Source: Megalonaias nervosa (Eukaryota > Mollusca > Bivalvia > Unionida > Unionidae). From it: a stretch of DNA of 64,000 bases. Both the position numbers and the translations under genes were made by a program. The notes under the pieces are model-generated. The model saw nothing but the letters and a program-made list of their open reading frames with translations. It was not told the DNA's origin and did no database searches. Location: assembly GCA_016617855.1 (NCBI GenBank), contig JAECUM010001754.1, forward strand, positions 1-64,000, read 5' to 3'. Below are positions 22,201 through 34,600 of the stretch, piece after piece (position 1 is the first letter of the stretch; each line of letters starts with the position of its first letter).

Positions 22201-25200
22201 ATCCAACATCAGTATGGCTTAACCTAATACTGTACTAATGGCATTTGCACCTGTCTATTTGATTCTAATCCACCATCAGTATGGCTTAACCTAATACTGT
22301 ACTAATGGCATTTACACCTGTCAATTTGATTCTAATCCACCATCAGTATGGCTTAACCTAATACTGTACTAACGGCATTTACACCTGTCTATTTGATTCT
22401 AATCCACCATCAGTATGGCTTAGCCTGAATGTGTTTTATATCTGTAGACATGATTGTGTGTATGTGTGTGTGTGATTTGGATTTTTAACATAGCTTTAAC
22501 AATTTTTCAGTCATATTACTACAGTGTCTGCAGTGGCAGTTTATAGTGATGTCTAGCACTGGAGCATCATGCTGCAGACATTGTAGCATGATGTCCCATC
22601 CAGTCACATTATCCTGACACCAGGCTGACCAGTCCTAACACTAACCTCTGAATGCTGAGCGCCAAGTGAGACAGCCATTTATACCATTTTTATGAGTCTT
22701 TGGTATGACTTGGCTGGGGATCGAACCCACGACCAGACATGATTCTCATCCACCATGAGTATGGCATAGCCAGAATGTGTTTTACATCTGTAGACGTGAT
22801 TCTGATCCACCATCAGTATGGCATAGCCTGAATACCTTTTACATCTGTAGACTTGATTATTGCCCACCATTAGTATGGCTTAGCCTAATACTGATGGCAT
22901 TTACACCTGTCTACGTGATTTTAATCCACTATCAGTATGGCTTAGCCTGAATACCTTTTACATCTATCTGTAGACTTGATTATTGCCCACCATTAGTATG
23001 GCTTAGCCTGAATGTGTTTTACATCTGTAGACATGATTGTGTGTGTGTATGTGTGTGATTTGGATTTTTAACGTAGCTTTAACAATTTTTCAGTCATATT
23101 ACTACAGTGTCTGCAGTGGCAGTTTATAGTGATGTCTAGCACTGGGGCATCATGCTGCAGACATGTAGCATGATGTCCCATCCAGTCACATAATCCTGAC
23201 ACCAGGCTGACCAGTCCTAACACTAACCTGTTAATGCTGAACGCCAAGCAAGGTAGCTGTTAGTACCATTTTTATACGTTTTTGGTATGACTCGGCTGGG
23301 GATCAAACCCACGACCAGACATGATTCTAATCAACCATCAGTATGGCATAGCCAGAATGCCATTTACACCTGTAGACATGAATATAATCCACCATCAATA
23401 TGGCTTAGCCTGATTGCCTTATACACCTGTAGACATGATCATAATCCACCATCAGTATGGCGTGGCTTGAATGCCTTTTACATCTGTCAACATGATCCTG
23501 ATCCACCATCAGGCATTGCCTGAATGGTAGACATGATTCTCATCCACCATCAGTATGGCCCTGAATGCCTTTTACCATGATTCTCATCCACCATCAGTAT
23601 GGCATTGCCTGAATGACGTGATTCTCATCCACCATCAGTATGGCATTGCCTGAATGCCTTTTACATCTATAGTATGGCATGAATGCCTTTTACATCATCC
23701 ATCCACCATCAGTATGGCATTGCCTGAATGCCTTTTACATCTGTCGACATGATTCTACTCCACCATCAGTATGGCATGGCCTGAATGCCTTTTACATCTG
23801 TCGTCATGATTCTCATCCACCATCAGTATGGCATGGCCTGAATGCCTTTTACATCTGTCGACATGATCCTGATCCACCATCAGTATGGCTTGGCCTGAAT
23901 TAGTTTTACATCTGTCGACATGATTCTCATCCACCATCAGTATGGCTTGGCCTGAATGCCTTTTACATCTGTAGACATGATTCTCATCCACCATCAATAT
24001 GGCATTGCCTGAATGCCTTTTACATATGTAGACATGATTCTCATCCACCATCAGTATGGCATTGCCTGAATGCCTTTTACATCGTAGATATGATTATAAT
24101 CCACCATCAGTATGACATTGCCTGAATTCCTTTTACATATGTAGACATGATTCTCATCCACCATCAGTATGGCATTGCCTGAATGCCTTTTACATCTATA
24201 GACATGATTCTCATCCACCATCAGTATGGCATTGCCTGAATGCCTTTTACATCTGTCGACATGATTCTACTCCACCATCAATATGGCATGGCCTGAATGC
24301 CTTTTACATCTGTCGACATGATCCTGATCCACCATCAGTATGGCTTGGCCTGAATTAGTTTTACATCTGTCGACATGATTCTCATCCACCATCAGTATGG
24401 CTTGGCCTGAATGCCTTTTACATCTGTAGACATGATTCTCATCCACCATCAATATGGCATTGCCTGAATGCCTTTTACATATGTAGACATGATTCTCATC
24501 CACCATCAGTATGGCATTGCCTGAATGCCTTTTACATCGGTAGATATGATTATAATCCACCATCAGTATGGCATTGCCTGAATTCCTTTTACATATGTAG
24601 ACATGATTCTCATCCACCATCAGTATGGCATTGCCTGAATGCCTTTTACATATGTAGACATGATTCTCATCCACCATCAGTATGGCATTGCCTGAATGCC
24701 TTTTACATATGTAGACATGATTCTCATCCACCATCAGTATGGCATGGCCTGAATGCCTTTTACATCTGTAGACATGATTCTCATCCACCATCAGTATGGC
24801 ATTGCCTGAATGCCTTTTACATATGTAGACATGATTCTCATCCACCATCAGTATGGCATTGCCTGAATGCCTTTTACATTTGTAGACATGATTCTCATCC
24901 ACCATCAGTATGGCATTGCCTGAATGCCTTTTACATTTGTAGACATGATTCTCATCCACCATCAGTATGGCATTGCCTGAATGCCTTTTACATCTGTCGT
25001 CATGATTCTCATCCACCATCAGTATGGTGTGGCTTGAATGCCTTTTACATCTGTAAACATGATTCTCATTCACCATCAATATGGCATTGCCTGAATGCCT
25101 TTTACATATGTAGACATGATTCTCATCCACCATCAATATGGCTTGGCCTGAATGCATTTTACATCTGTCGACATGATTCTCATCCACCATCAAATATTTT

Positions 25201-25634
25201 TACTGAAAATGTAAAAACATACACAACTTTATTTCTGGATACTGCTTGAAAGAGTTTGATCAACAACGGCAGGAATGTTTCTGGCATAAGGCCTTATAAT
25301 ATTTAACAGATGATATTGATGTGCCATTACATGTGAAGAAAGGTAGAAAAGTGGAGACTCTTTGGAGTGAATGTTTTCATCAGCATTGGATGAAATGTCT
25401 ACAGAAAAGCATTAAACTGATCCAGAATTTTTGGCCAACTGCTCTTGCATTTTGTTTGTCTGGGCATATACCAGTCAGGTGAGTGATCTCAAGTATACTT
25501 GGACATCTTGTTTTTGTTTTAAACCCAATATGTTACAAACCCATTAAATTGTGGAATTATCACAGACTGTATTTTTGGGAAAGAATCTTTATTTTTATGT
25601 ATTTTTTATCATTCATTATCATTTATTATTATTG

Positions 25635-25678
<44 letters not shown>

Positions 25679-28600
25679 TACAGGTAATACTAGATTTATG
25701 TACAGAAAAGAGGCTTCTTATTCGACGTATGTTAAGTGATTCAGTGAAAAAATATGGAATCACAGAGTTCCCATCCTTGTACCTGATACATCGAGATGGG
25801 AAATTTGAGAGACTTGCGGCGTAAGTCTATTTGAACTAAAAATTTAGTAAGCAAAACCTTGACACCTTTCCTAATCCTTAAATTCAGCACCATTGTTTGC
25901 CCGTTATATCAGCAACTAAGAGCCCATAGTAGTCATTATGTTGTTTGTTTGTTGACTTCTTTCAGTGTTCATTTTCAACTGTATTTCTTTTGTGTCTGAT
26001 TTGGCAAAATATGATGTTTTAAGTCCAGAAACTTATTGGAGTAAGACAATTTTTTTCCAAATATATTGGCAACTCTTACTTCCTGAGATTCATGGCAGGA
26101 TCAGTCATGTCTGTACAGATGTGTGTCTGGTAGTAAATCTCTTTGTGATGTTAATGCTGTCTACTCTGATGAGAATGATTGTATTTAGTATTAATGATGT
26201 CCTCTGTGATGAAAATGGTTGTATTTATTATTAATGATGCCCACTCTGAGGAGAATGATTGTAGTTAGAGTTAATGCATTATGAAGATGAAAATAAAGTT
26301 GTTTTGGGGTTCTGGGTGCACCTTATGGATGATATTAAAGAAATGAAAACATATCATATATTTGTGATGGCTTGGATCTATGGTATGCATTATATTGAAG
26401 TGAAATTTATAAGTATCAAAATTGGTCAAAATGAATTTTAGTTTGGTATTTTTGTTAGATAGCAGTTTGTTGGTTTAGTGTTAGAAAATTATATTGACTG
26501 TGGAGATCAATTAAACTGATCATAAACTTAAACCTCCCATTAAAATAAGCTAGCAAATTCTTCTAATGTTTTACTCTTGAATGTTAACCAACCTTGAAAT
26601 TATGTTGACTGCTATATTAATGCAGATCTTTCATGCAGCATGTTGAGAGAAAACCCGTTTTCAAAAAAGGGAGAAATCCCAAAGTCCATGTGAAAATCTT
26701 GGTATTAAAATATGTATCAATAAAGAGTCCATATATTTGTCACTTTAAAACCTGAAAATAATTCTTAAACATTCTTGTGTTACATTTGAGTAATGTCAGG
26801 TTAAACAGAAACCATTTTCCCATCAACTAGTAATATTTTTACTCAAATGCTGCATCATATCTAAAATAAGCTGCTCAATAAAATTTAACTGATCAAAAAT
26901 AATAAATGAAATAATTAAATTTAGTTATGGCTTATTTTAAATTGTTAGAATATACTCAAAATCATATAAATTATGGAGAATGGTACCATAAATTCTCTTT
27001 ATAAGCTGGGTCCAACTGCAGGCAACATAGACCCTGATCTGCGTGATGTACTAACAGATCAGGGTCTATGGTATTCTAATAATTTATTCCTAACAAGCTG
27101 CATAGACCAAATCTGCTAGCATATTATGTAACAGCAGATCTGAGCCTATGCAGTTGACAATTGGCTCTCACTTACAGATGACTATATATGGCAGTAAACT
27201 GTTGATAAGAATTCTCACATTTTCTTTGTGAAACAAAACCCCTTCCAATAATCTCTAGCTAGTTAATGAAAGTTTACATGTATGTAGTTAATTAATTCTT
27301 CATTGGTTAAGGACCTATTTAATCCTTGCTTAAGTGCTTACTGTACATTGAATCAGATAGAAGATGGTATTGATAATTGTGACAGAAAAGGATGCATACT
27401 TGTTTTATCTTTTATATTTATAGAAAAGAAACAGACCGACAAGCTTATGTGGATGCTTTAAGAAGTTTAGTGAAAAGTTCCAAAGATGACTTACCAAAGA
27501 GTGGAAACTTCGGAGAAGAGAAATCACAGAATTATTCTGATATAGATATAAAATACATTCCAAGGAACCAGTCAGCTTACAGGTATTTTCATTGAAAATT
27601 CAGATGGATTCAGGTGGCTTTAAAACATTTCAATTTTGCAGTATATTTCCTGTTTCCTTCCTCAACTGCAAACAGCATGCACCATGATGTTCCAATGTAC
27701 TGTGTTATAGCAAAGTTGGAATATGTTGTTGGCTTTAAATCCTAGAGTATATAACAGAGACCTTGATCTGGTACATTTTGTGGCAGTATGACTGGGTCTA
27801 TGTTATTTGCTTTAAGTCCTAAAGGGATTGCATAACATGGATCTTGATCTAGTGTATTATGTACTGACAGGTGTGGGTCAGTGTTATTTACTAAAAATCC
27901 TAAAGAGAATAAATGAAATAGACCTTGATCTGGTATATTGTGTGATGACAGATCTGGTTGTATTTTTTGGCTTAAAATCCTAAAGAGAGTGAATAACAGA
28001 GACCTTGATCTATTGCATTGTGTAATGACACATGTGGTTCTATGTTATTTGCTTAAAACTCCCAAAAAGGTTGAATAACAGAGACCTTGATCTATTGCAT
28101 TGTGTAATGACACATGTGGTTCTGTGTTATTTGCTTAAAAACCCAAAAAAGGTTGAATAACAGAGACCTTGATGTATTGCATTGTGTAATAACACATGTG
28201 GTTCTATGTTATTTGCTTAAAACCCCAAAAAAGGTTGAATAACAGAGACCTTGATCTATTGCATTGTGTAATGACACATGTGGTTCTATGTTATTTGCTT
28301 AAAACCCCAAAAAGGTTGAATAACAGAGACCTTGATCTATTGCATTGTGTAATGACACATGTGGTTCTATGTTATTTGCTTAAAACCCCAAAAAAGGTTG
28401 AATAACAGAGACCTTGATCTATTGCATTGTGTAATGACACATGTGGTTCTATGTTATTTGCTTAAAACCCCAAAAAGGTTGAATAACAGAGACCTTGATC
28501 TATTGCATTGTGTAATGACACATGTGGTTCTATGTTATTTGCTTAAAAGCCCAAAAAAGGTTGAATAACAGAGACCTTGATCTATTGCATTGTGTAATGA

Positions 28601-31600
28601 CACATGTGGTTCAATATTATTTGCTTAAAACTCCCAAAAAGGTTGAATAACAGAGACCTTGATCTATTGCATTGTGTAATGACACATGTGGTTCTGTGTT
28701 ATTTGCTTAAAACTCCCAAAAAGGTTGAATAACAGAGACCTTGATCTGTGTGTGTGTGTGTGATTTAGATTTTTAGCGTAGCTTTAAAAAATTTTCAGTC
28801 ATATCGCTGCGATGTCTGCAGTGTGACAGTTTATAGTGATGACTAGCACTGGGGCATCATGCCGCAGACATGTAGCATGATGTCCCACCCAGTCACATTA
28901 TCCTGACACCAGGCGACCAGTCCTAACACTAACCTCTTAATACTGAGCGTCAAGCGAGGCAGCTGTTAGTACCATTTTTTAAAGTCTTTGGTATGACTCG
29001 GCCGGGGTTCGAACCCGCGACCTCCCGCATCCGAGGCGGACGCTCTAACCACTAGGCCACCGGAGCGGTTTGAGACCTTGATCTATTGCATTGTGTAATG
29101 ACACATGTGGTTCTGTATTATTTGCTTAAAACTCCCAAAAAGGTTGAATAACAGAGACCTTGATCTATTGCATTGTGTAATGACACATGTGGTTCTGTGT
29201 TATTTGCTTAAAACTCCCAAAAAGGTTGAATAACAGAGACCTTGATCTATTGTATTGTGTAATGACACATGTGGTTCTATATTATTTGCTTAAAACCCCA
29301 AAAAGGTTGAATAACAGAGACCTTGATCTGGTACTGTCATAGTGTGACAGCAGATCCTGGTTTGATACATAGACCATGATCTGGTACATAAAGTGACAGC
29401 AGATCCTGGTCTCACTTATTTGCTTAAAATCCTGAAGAGAATAAAATAACATAGACCTTGAACATTCATTGCATAATGTGACTGCAGGTCTGGGTCTCTG
29501 TTATTAGCTTAGAAACCTAAATCAAGTGAATAAGATAAACCTTGATCTGATACATTATGTAAAAATGGATCAGGGTCTGTATTGATTTGGTACATTATGT
29601 AACAGTGGATTAGGGTCTGTATTGATTTGGTACATTATGTAACAGTGGATTAGGGTCTGTATTGATTTGGTACATTATGTAACAGTGGATTAGGGTCTGT
29701 ATTGATTTGGTACATTATGTAACAGTGGATTAGGGTCTGTATTGATTTGGTACATTATGTAACAGTGGATTAGGGTCTGTATTGATTTGGTACATTATGT
29801 AACAGTGGATTAGGGTCTGTATTGATTTGGTACATTATGTAACAGTGGATTAGGGTCTGTATTGATTTGGTACATTATGTAACAGTGGATTAGGGTCTAT
29901 ATTGATTTGGTACATTATGTAACAGTGGATTAGGGTCTATATTGATTTGGTACATTATGTAACAGTGGATTAGGGCCTGTATTGATTTGGTACATTATGT
30001 AACAGTGGATTAGGGTCTGTATTGATTTGGTACATTATGTAACAGTGGATTAGGGTCTATATTGATTTGGTACATTATGTAACAGTGGATTAGGGTCTAT
30101 ATTGATTTGGTACATTATGTAACAGTGGATTAGGGCCTGTATTGATTTGGTACATTATGTAACAGTGGATTAGGGTCTGTATTGATTTGGTACATTATGT
30201 AACAGTGGATGAGGGTCTATATTGATCTGGTATATTATGGAACCATGGATCATGGTCTGTATTGATATGGTACATTGTGTGACAGTGGTCAAGGTCTGTA
30301 TTCATCTGGTACATTGGCAAAAATCAGTAAGATCAAAAATATTTGGCCTAAAAAACTAAATTTATATCAAAGGCTAATTCACTAAATGGTAGTTAAACTT
30401 TAAAACAATTTGTAGTCCTTTGTGAGTTTGAAGCATACCGTTTCTTTTTAAATTATATAATTAGTCAGGAAAGTTATCTCCCTTTCTCTCAGCATTAGGT
30501 GTCATTGAGTTTTGACCTTTGCTGGAATTTATTATTTTGCCAATGATTTTAGTTCAGTGTAAGTAGATGTATGTAAACAGGCATTACCATCATGCATGAA
30601 AAGTACCCGACTTTATCATTGTTGTATTTTTACTTTTAATACTGTAATGTTCTGAGATACAGAAGATTTTAATAGTTGCTTTTTGGTTTATGGGTGATTA
30701 TCCCTTTACCTCATAGAGTGTATAGCTTTGTACTCAGTTCGTATATATGTACCAAAGTTACACAGCACAGTGCTGCTCTAAATAGAGCACTTGTTACCTA
30801 TTTGACTCCATACACATAGACCTGCCAGTTAACTGTTACTGCAGTGTAGTACATGTTACATTCAACTTCAGTTTTAACCATTTCACATTTTTGGTACACC
30901 TCTATATGTATAGAAAGATTTAAGAGCAAAATTTGATCATTATAGGTATTTTTCATGGAAGACTTTTTTATGTGCTTTAAAATCTTGAGAGAACTCATTC
31001 ACCGTCAAGCCAGTGAAGCCATATGACCAACCATGGCTGCCATTTCTCATACTCAAAATTTACCATTTCTTTGTTTAAACCTACATTACTAAATCACCTG
31101 AATTTGATAAATTATAAAAACTAACTGATGCCTACATCAACATCAGAGTCTTTACCTATGATATTGAAGCTTTAATAGTCATGATTGTGATCATGCAAAC
31201 TCCAGAAAGTACTGAACGAAATCCGCGGCCTCCATTTTGGAGAGTGGAAAATCCTACCCAGTTACTTTAAAAAGCAGATTATGACTAGAGCTTAAACAGC
31301 GACCACATTATCTGACATAATGGTCATTTGCAGCAATGAGTGTAGTATCTAATATGGGGTTTTCCCTGAAGGTGGTGCTGTGAAAACCAGCCCAGAATGG
31401 CTGATGTTTACAGCAAGCAACCAAATGCACTTCCATGAGAATGGTGTAGAGGCATCAAAACTCGCTTCTATGTGAATCGGGTAGAGGCATCAAAAGGTGC
31501 TTCATGGGGTAAAGGTTTTTCAAATGTTTAATACAAATTGAGTACAAAGATAAGATTCTGTTTAACTCACAATGAAAATCAGATTTCTTCAGTAAACACC

Positions 31601-34600
31601 AAAACAGTGTAAATTTTGACATTGAAACACAGGCTGATGCAGTCATCCTGTTATGTGACATGGTGTGACATAACATAGTGGCATAACATTTCTATGACTC
31701 TATTAAGCTTAATATTGATGATGTCTTATGATAGTAACTTGTTGCATTTTTTTTCAGCAGTTGGACAGTTCAGATGGCTGATCTAGTATCAACACTTCAT
31801 TATTCCTTCCAACAGGAGATTGCCATCCATAAGTCAGTGTCTGGACCAGCATTGGAGGCGCTCAAGAAATTCATAAGAGTTTTGGCAAAAGTACTTACTA
31901 TAAGCTAGAGTCACAATTCTGAGGTGTCCCAGTGTACAATTTAAATACAGCCAGTGCACTTCTGTTACTGATTAATTGAATTTATAACTTTACTAGATGG
32001 TTAGAGATTCTGCTTCATGCATAAGGTCATTAAAAATGAAACAAAACTCATGTAATAAATGCAGTCTTTACTTATGTCTGACAAAAATACTTATCCATTT
32101 TCATTTTTAAAAAAAACTTTTAATTTTTTTAATGCAAAGTTTCTGTATGTAATTAAGGAGGACCCTTGTGTAAAGCTTGTGCCTGGGATTATTAGGGAGG
32201 ATCCTTGAGATGTATAAAGATTCTGCCTGCAATTATTGAGGGCCCCTGTGTATAATTTCTTTACATAATTAGGGAGGACCCCTGTATAAAGATTCTGCCT
32301 GCAATTATCGAGGGCTCCTGTGTATAATTTCTTTATGTAATTAGGGAGGACCCATGTATAAAGATTCTGCCTGTTATCATGGAGGACCTTAGTAGAAGGT
32401 TTATGTCTGCGAATTTATTGTTCAAGCTTGTTAAGTAAAATACTGTATAATTTCTCTGTAATTATTATTATGCTGCTTTGTTGAACCTACCATGGCAACA
32501 ACTCAACATGGTCATCACTTTGGCATCTGTGTACATCGGTAAGTAGGTATTCACTCTTAGTTCAAGGTCCATGTGAAATTTTAAAAAATACAGTAACTAA
32601 ATGTTGAAGTATTTAACTTTCTAGCTAATAGCTGGACAAAAAGGGGATCTCCTGTGTTAATTATTAGAACCCTCCATTGAGACGTGTTAGCCCTATAGTA
32701 ATCACATTTTCTGTCTGTCCATCAATTCACACATGGAACCACTTTAGTTCCACAACCTTTGTACTTAGATATGATATGTTACTTGAACTTCCTATGACAT
32801 ACAGATACCATTTGGTACTTTAATGGCCTATTACAGGTAGTTACTGTGTAGTACTTGAATTGCCTATTACCAGTAGATGTGTACTTGAATTGCCTATTAC
32901 CTGTAGATGTGGTACTTGACTTGCCTATTACAGGTAGATACTGTCTGGTTCTTGAATTGCCTATTACATGTAGATATGATGTACTTGAATTGCCTATTAC
33001 ATGTAGATATTATGTGGTACTTGAATTGCCTGTTACATGTAGATATGATGTGGTACTTGAATTGCCTGTTACATGTAGATATGATGTGGTACTTGAATTG
33101 CCTGTTACATGTAGATATAATTTGGTACTTGAATTGCCTGTTACATTTTGATACCATTTGGTACTTCAGCATTCTATTACATACAGATACCTTTTGGTAC
33201 TTGAATTTCCTATTACATACAGATACCCCTTGATACTTGAATTGTCTATTACATACAGATACCCCTTGATGCTTGAATTGTCTATTACATACAGATACCA
33301 CTTGGTACTTGAATTGTCTATTACTTACAGATACCACTGGGTACTAGAATTGCCTATTACATACAGAAACCACTTGGTACTTGAGTTGCCTGTTACATGT
33401 TAATACCATCTGGTACTTGAATTGTCTGTTACATACAGATACCACTTGGTACTTGAATTGCCTATTACATACAGATACCACATGGTACTTGAATTGCCTG
33501 TTATATGTTGATACCATTTGGTATTTGAATTGCCTATTACATACAGATACCACTTGGTACTTGAAGTGCCTATTACAAACGAATACCATCTGGTACTTGA
33601 ACTTCCTATTACCAGCAGATGCACCCTTTACAGGTTTCATCTTTTCAGGTCCAATTTGGATGGAGTTGTTGCCATTTCTCCTTCAAATTTGAATCTTCAC
33701 TGAAGCAAATCCAATCATGTTTTGATGCATTTGCAATGTACATTGTCTTATAGACATTGCTGTTCACATCTTTGACAATTAACTTAATGCCTTCATGTGA
33801 GAGTTTGCTTAGATTTTTAAATTGGGAAAATGTTCTCTATACAAAATTTATTGGACAGAAAAAATATTGATAATTTTAATGAAGTCATAGTGTGCGAAAA
33901 ATGACTGAAAATATTACAAAGCAATCTTCCTTGCTTTGGTCATCAGGGAGAAGAATTAGTAGTAATAATAGTTTCATTATTGTCATCAATATCAACCTGA
34001 ATATTACAGTATTGTTTAAAGTGGTTTTGCAAAGTTGTGATAATTTTATGTTGTTAAGACAGCTTAAATTTTGGATCAGTCAATTCTAACATTTCCAGTT
34101 TGTAAAGAATTTTGAATCTCTTTCATTGAATAATGCTAGTACAATGCTTTTCAGTATTTCCCTGGCAGAGAGCATGTGAGAAATTTTCTATGGAGGGTGT
34201 CCACTTGGCTGAACAGTCTTGTTCTTGAGGTTTCGGGAGAAGGCTGGCTTGAGAAGATAGATAATTTTCAGGTGAGTTTTCAGAAGTGAGGATTGACAAA
34301 CTTGTGTGAGGATTGGCCAAGTGTGTATGACAATTGACCAAATGGGGGTGAGGATTAACCAGGTGTGTGTGTGTGAGGTTTGACCAGATGGGTGTGAAGA
34401 TTGACCAAGTGTGTGTGGGGATTGATCAAATGGGGGTGAGAATTAACCAGGTGTGTGTGTGAGGATTGACCGAATGGGTGTGAGGTTTGACCAAATGGGT
34501 GTGTAAGGTTTGACCAAGTGCATGTGAGGATTAAACAAATGGGTGTGAAGATTGACCAAGTGTGGGTGAGGATTGACCAAGTGTGTGTGTGAGGATTGAC

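Larger units (their letters stand above)
21290..25195. repeat. 57-bp minisatellite array, about 3.9 kb, in QSOX intron b-c
   Basis: More than fifty units based on CCTGAATGCCTTTTACATCT, GTAGACATGATTCTCATCC and ACCATCAGTATGGCATTG. A subarray of about six 66-bp variant units with CTAATACTGTACTAATGGC occupies about 22015-22400. Two truncated SINE copies lie inside (22455-22734 and 23038-23316). Because 57 is a multiple of three, the minus strand shows an ORF of 308 codons with a 19-residue period ([19 protein letters not shown]). That is a by-product of the repeat, not a gene. Confidence 0.95.
27700..29345. repeat. 81-82-bp minisatellite in QSOX intron d-e
   Basis: About sixteen units: GAGACCTTGATCTATTGCAT, TGTGTAATGACACATGTGGT, TCTATGTTATTTGCTTAAAA and CCCCAAAAAGGTTGAATAACA. 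The first and last units are diverged and contain GATCTGGTACATTNTGTGNCAG and CAGATCTGGGTCTATG-like words found in the double-hairpin element. A full SINE is inserted at 28748-29071. ORFs across it are artefacts. Confidence 0.93.

Noticed and set aside
24267..25193. 308-codon minus-strand ORF with a 19-residue repeat ([19 protein letters not shown])
   Set aside because: It lies entirely in a 57-bp intronic minisatellite. The frame is open only because 57 is divisible by three and the unit lacks stops. The period and substitutions follow the DNA unit, not protein constraint.
21290..25195. CRISPR-like regular array
   Set aside because: Units are contiguous with no unique spacers, and the context is an animal intron.
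28985..29071. Possible tRNA gene (A and B boxes on the minus strand)
   Set aside because: The tRNA-like part runs directly into a SINE body with a (CA)n tail and is flanked by target duplications. It is the head of a SINE, and the 3' acceptor half of a tRNA is missing.
32855..33692. Several repetitive ORFs of 60-146 codons on both strands
   Set aside because: They are products of the 36-bp minisatellite in intron e-f. Mutually overlapping open frames on both strands are not gene-like.
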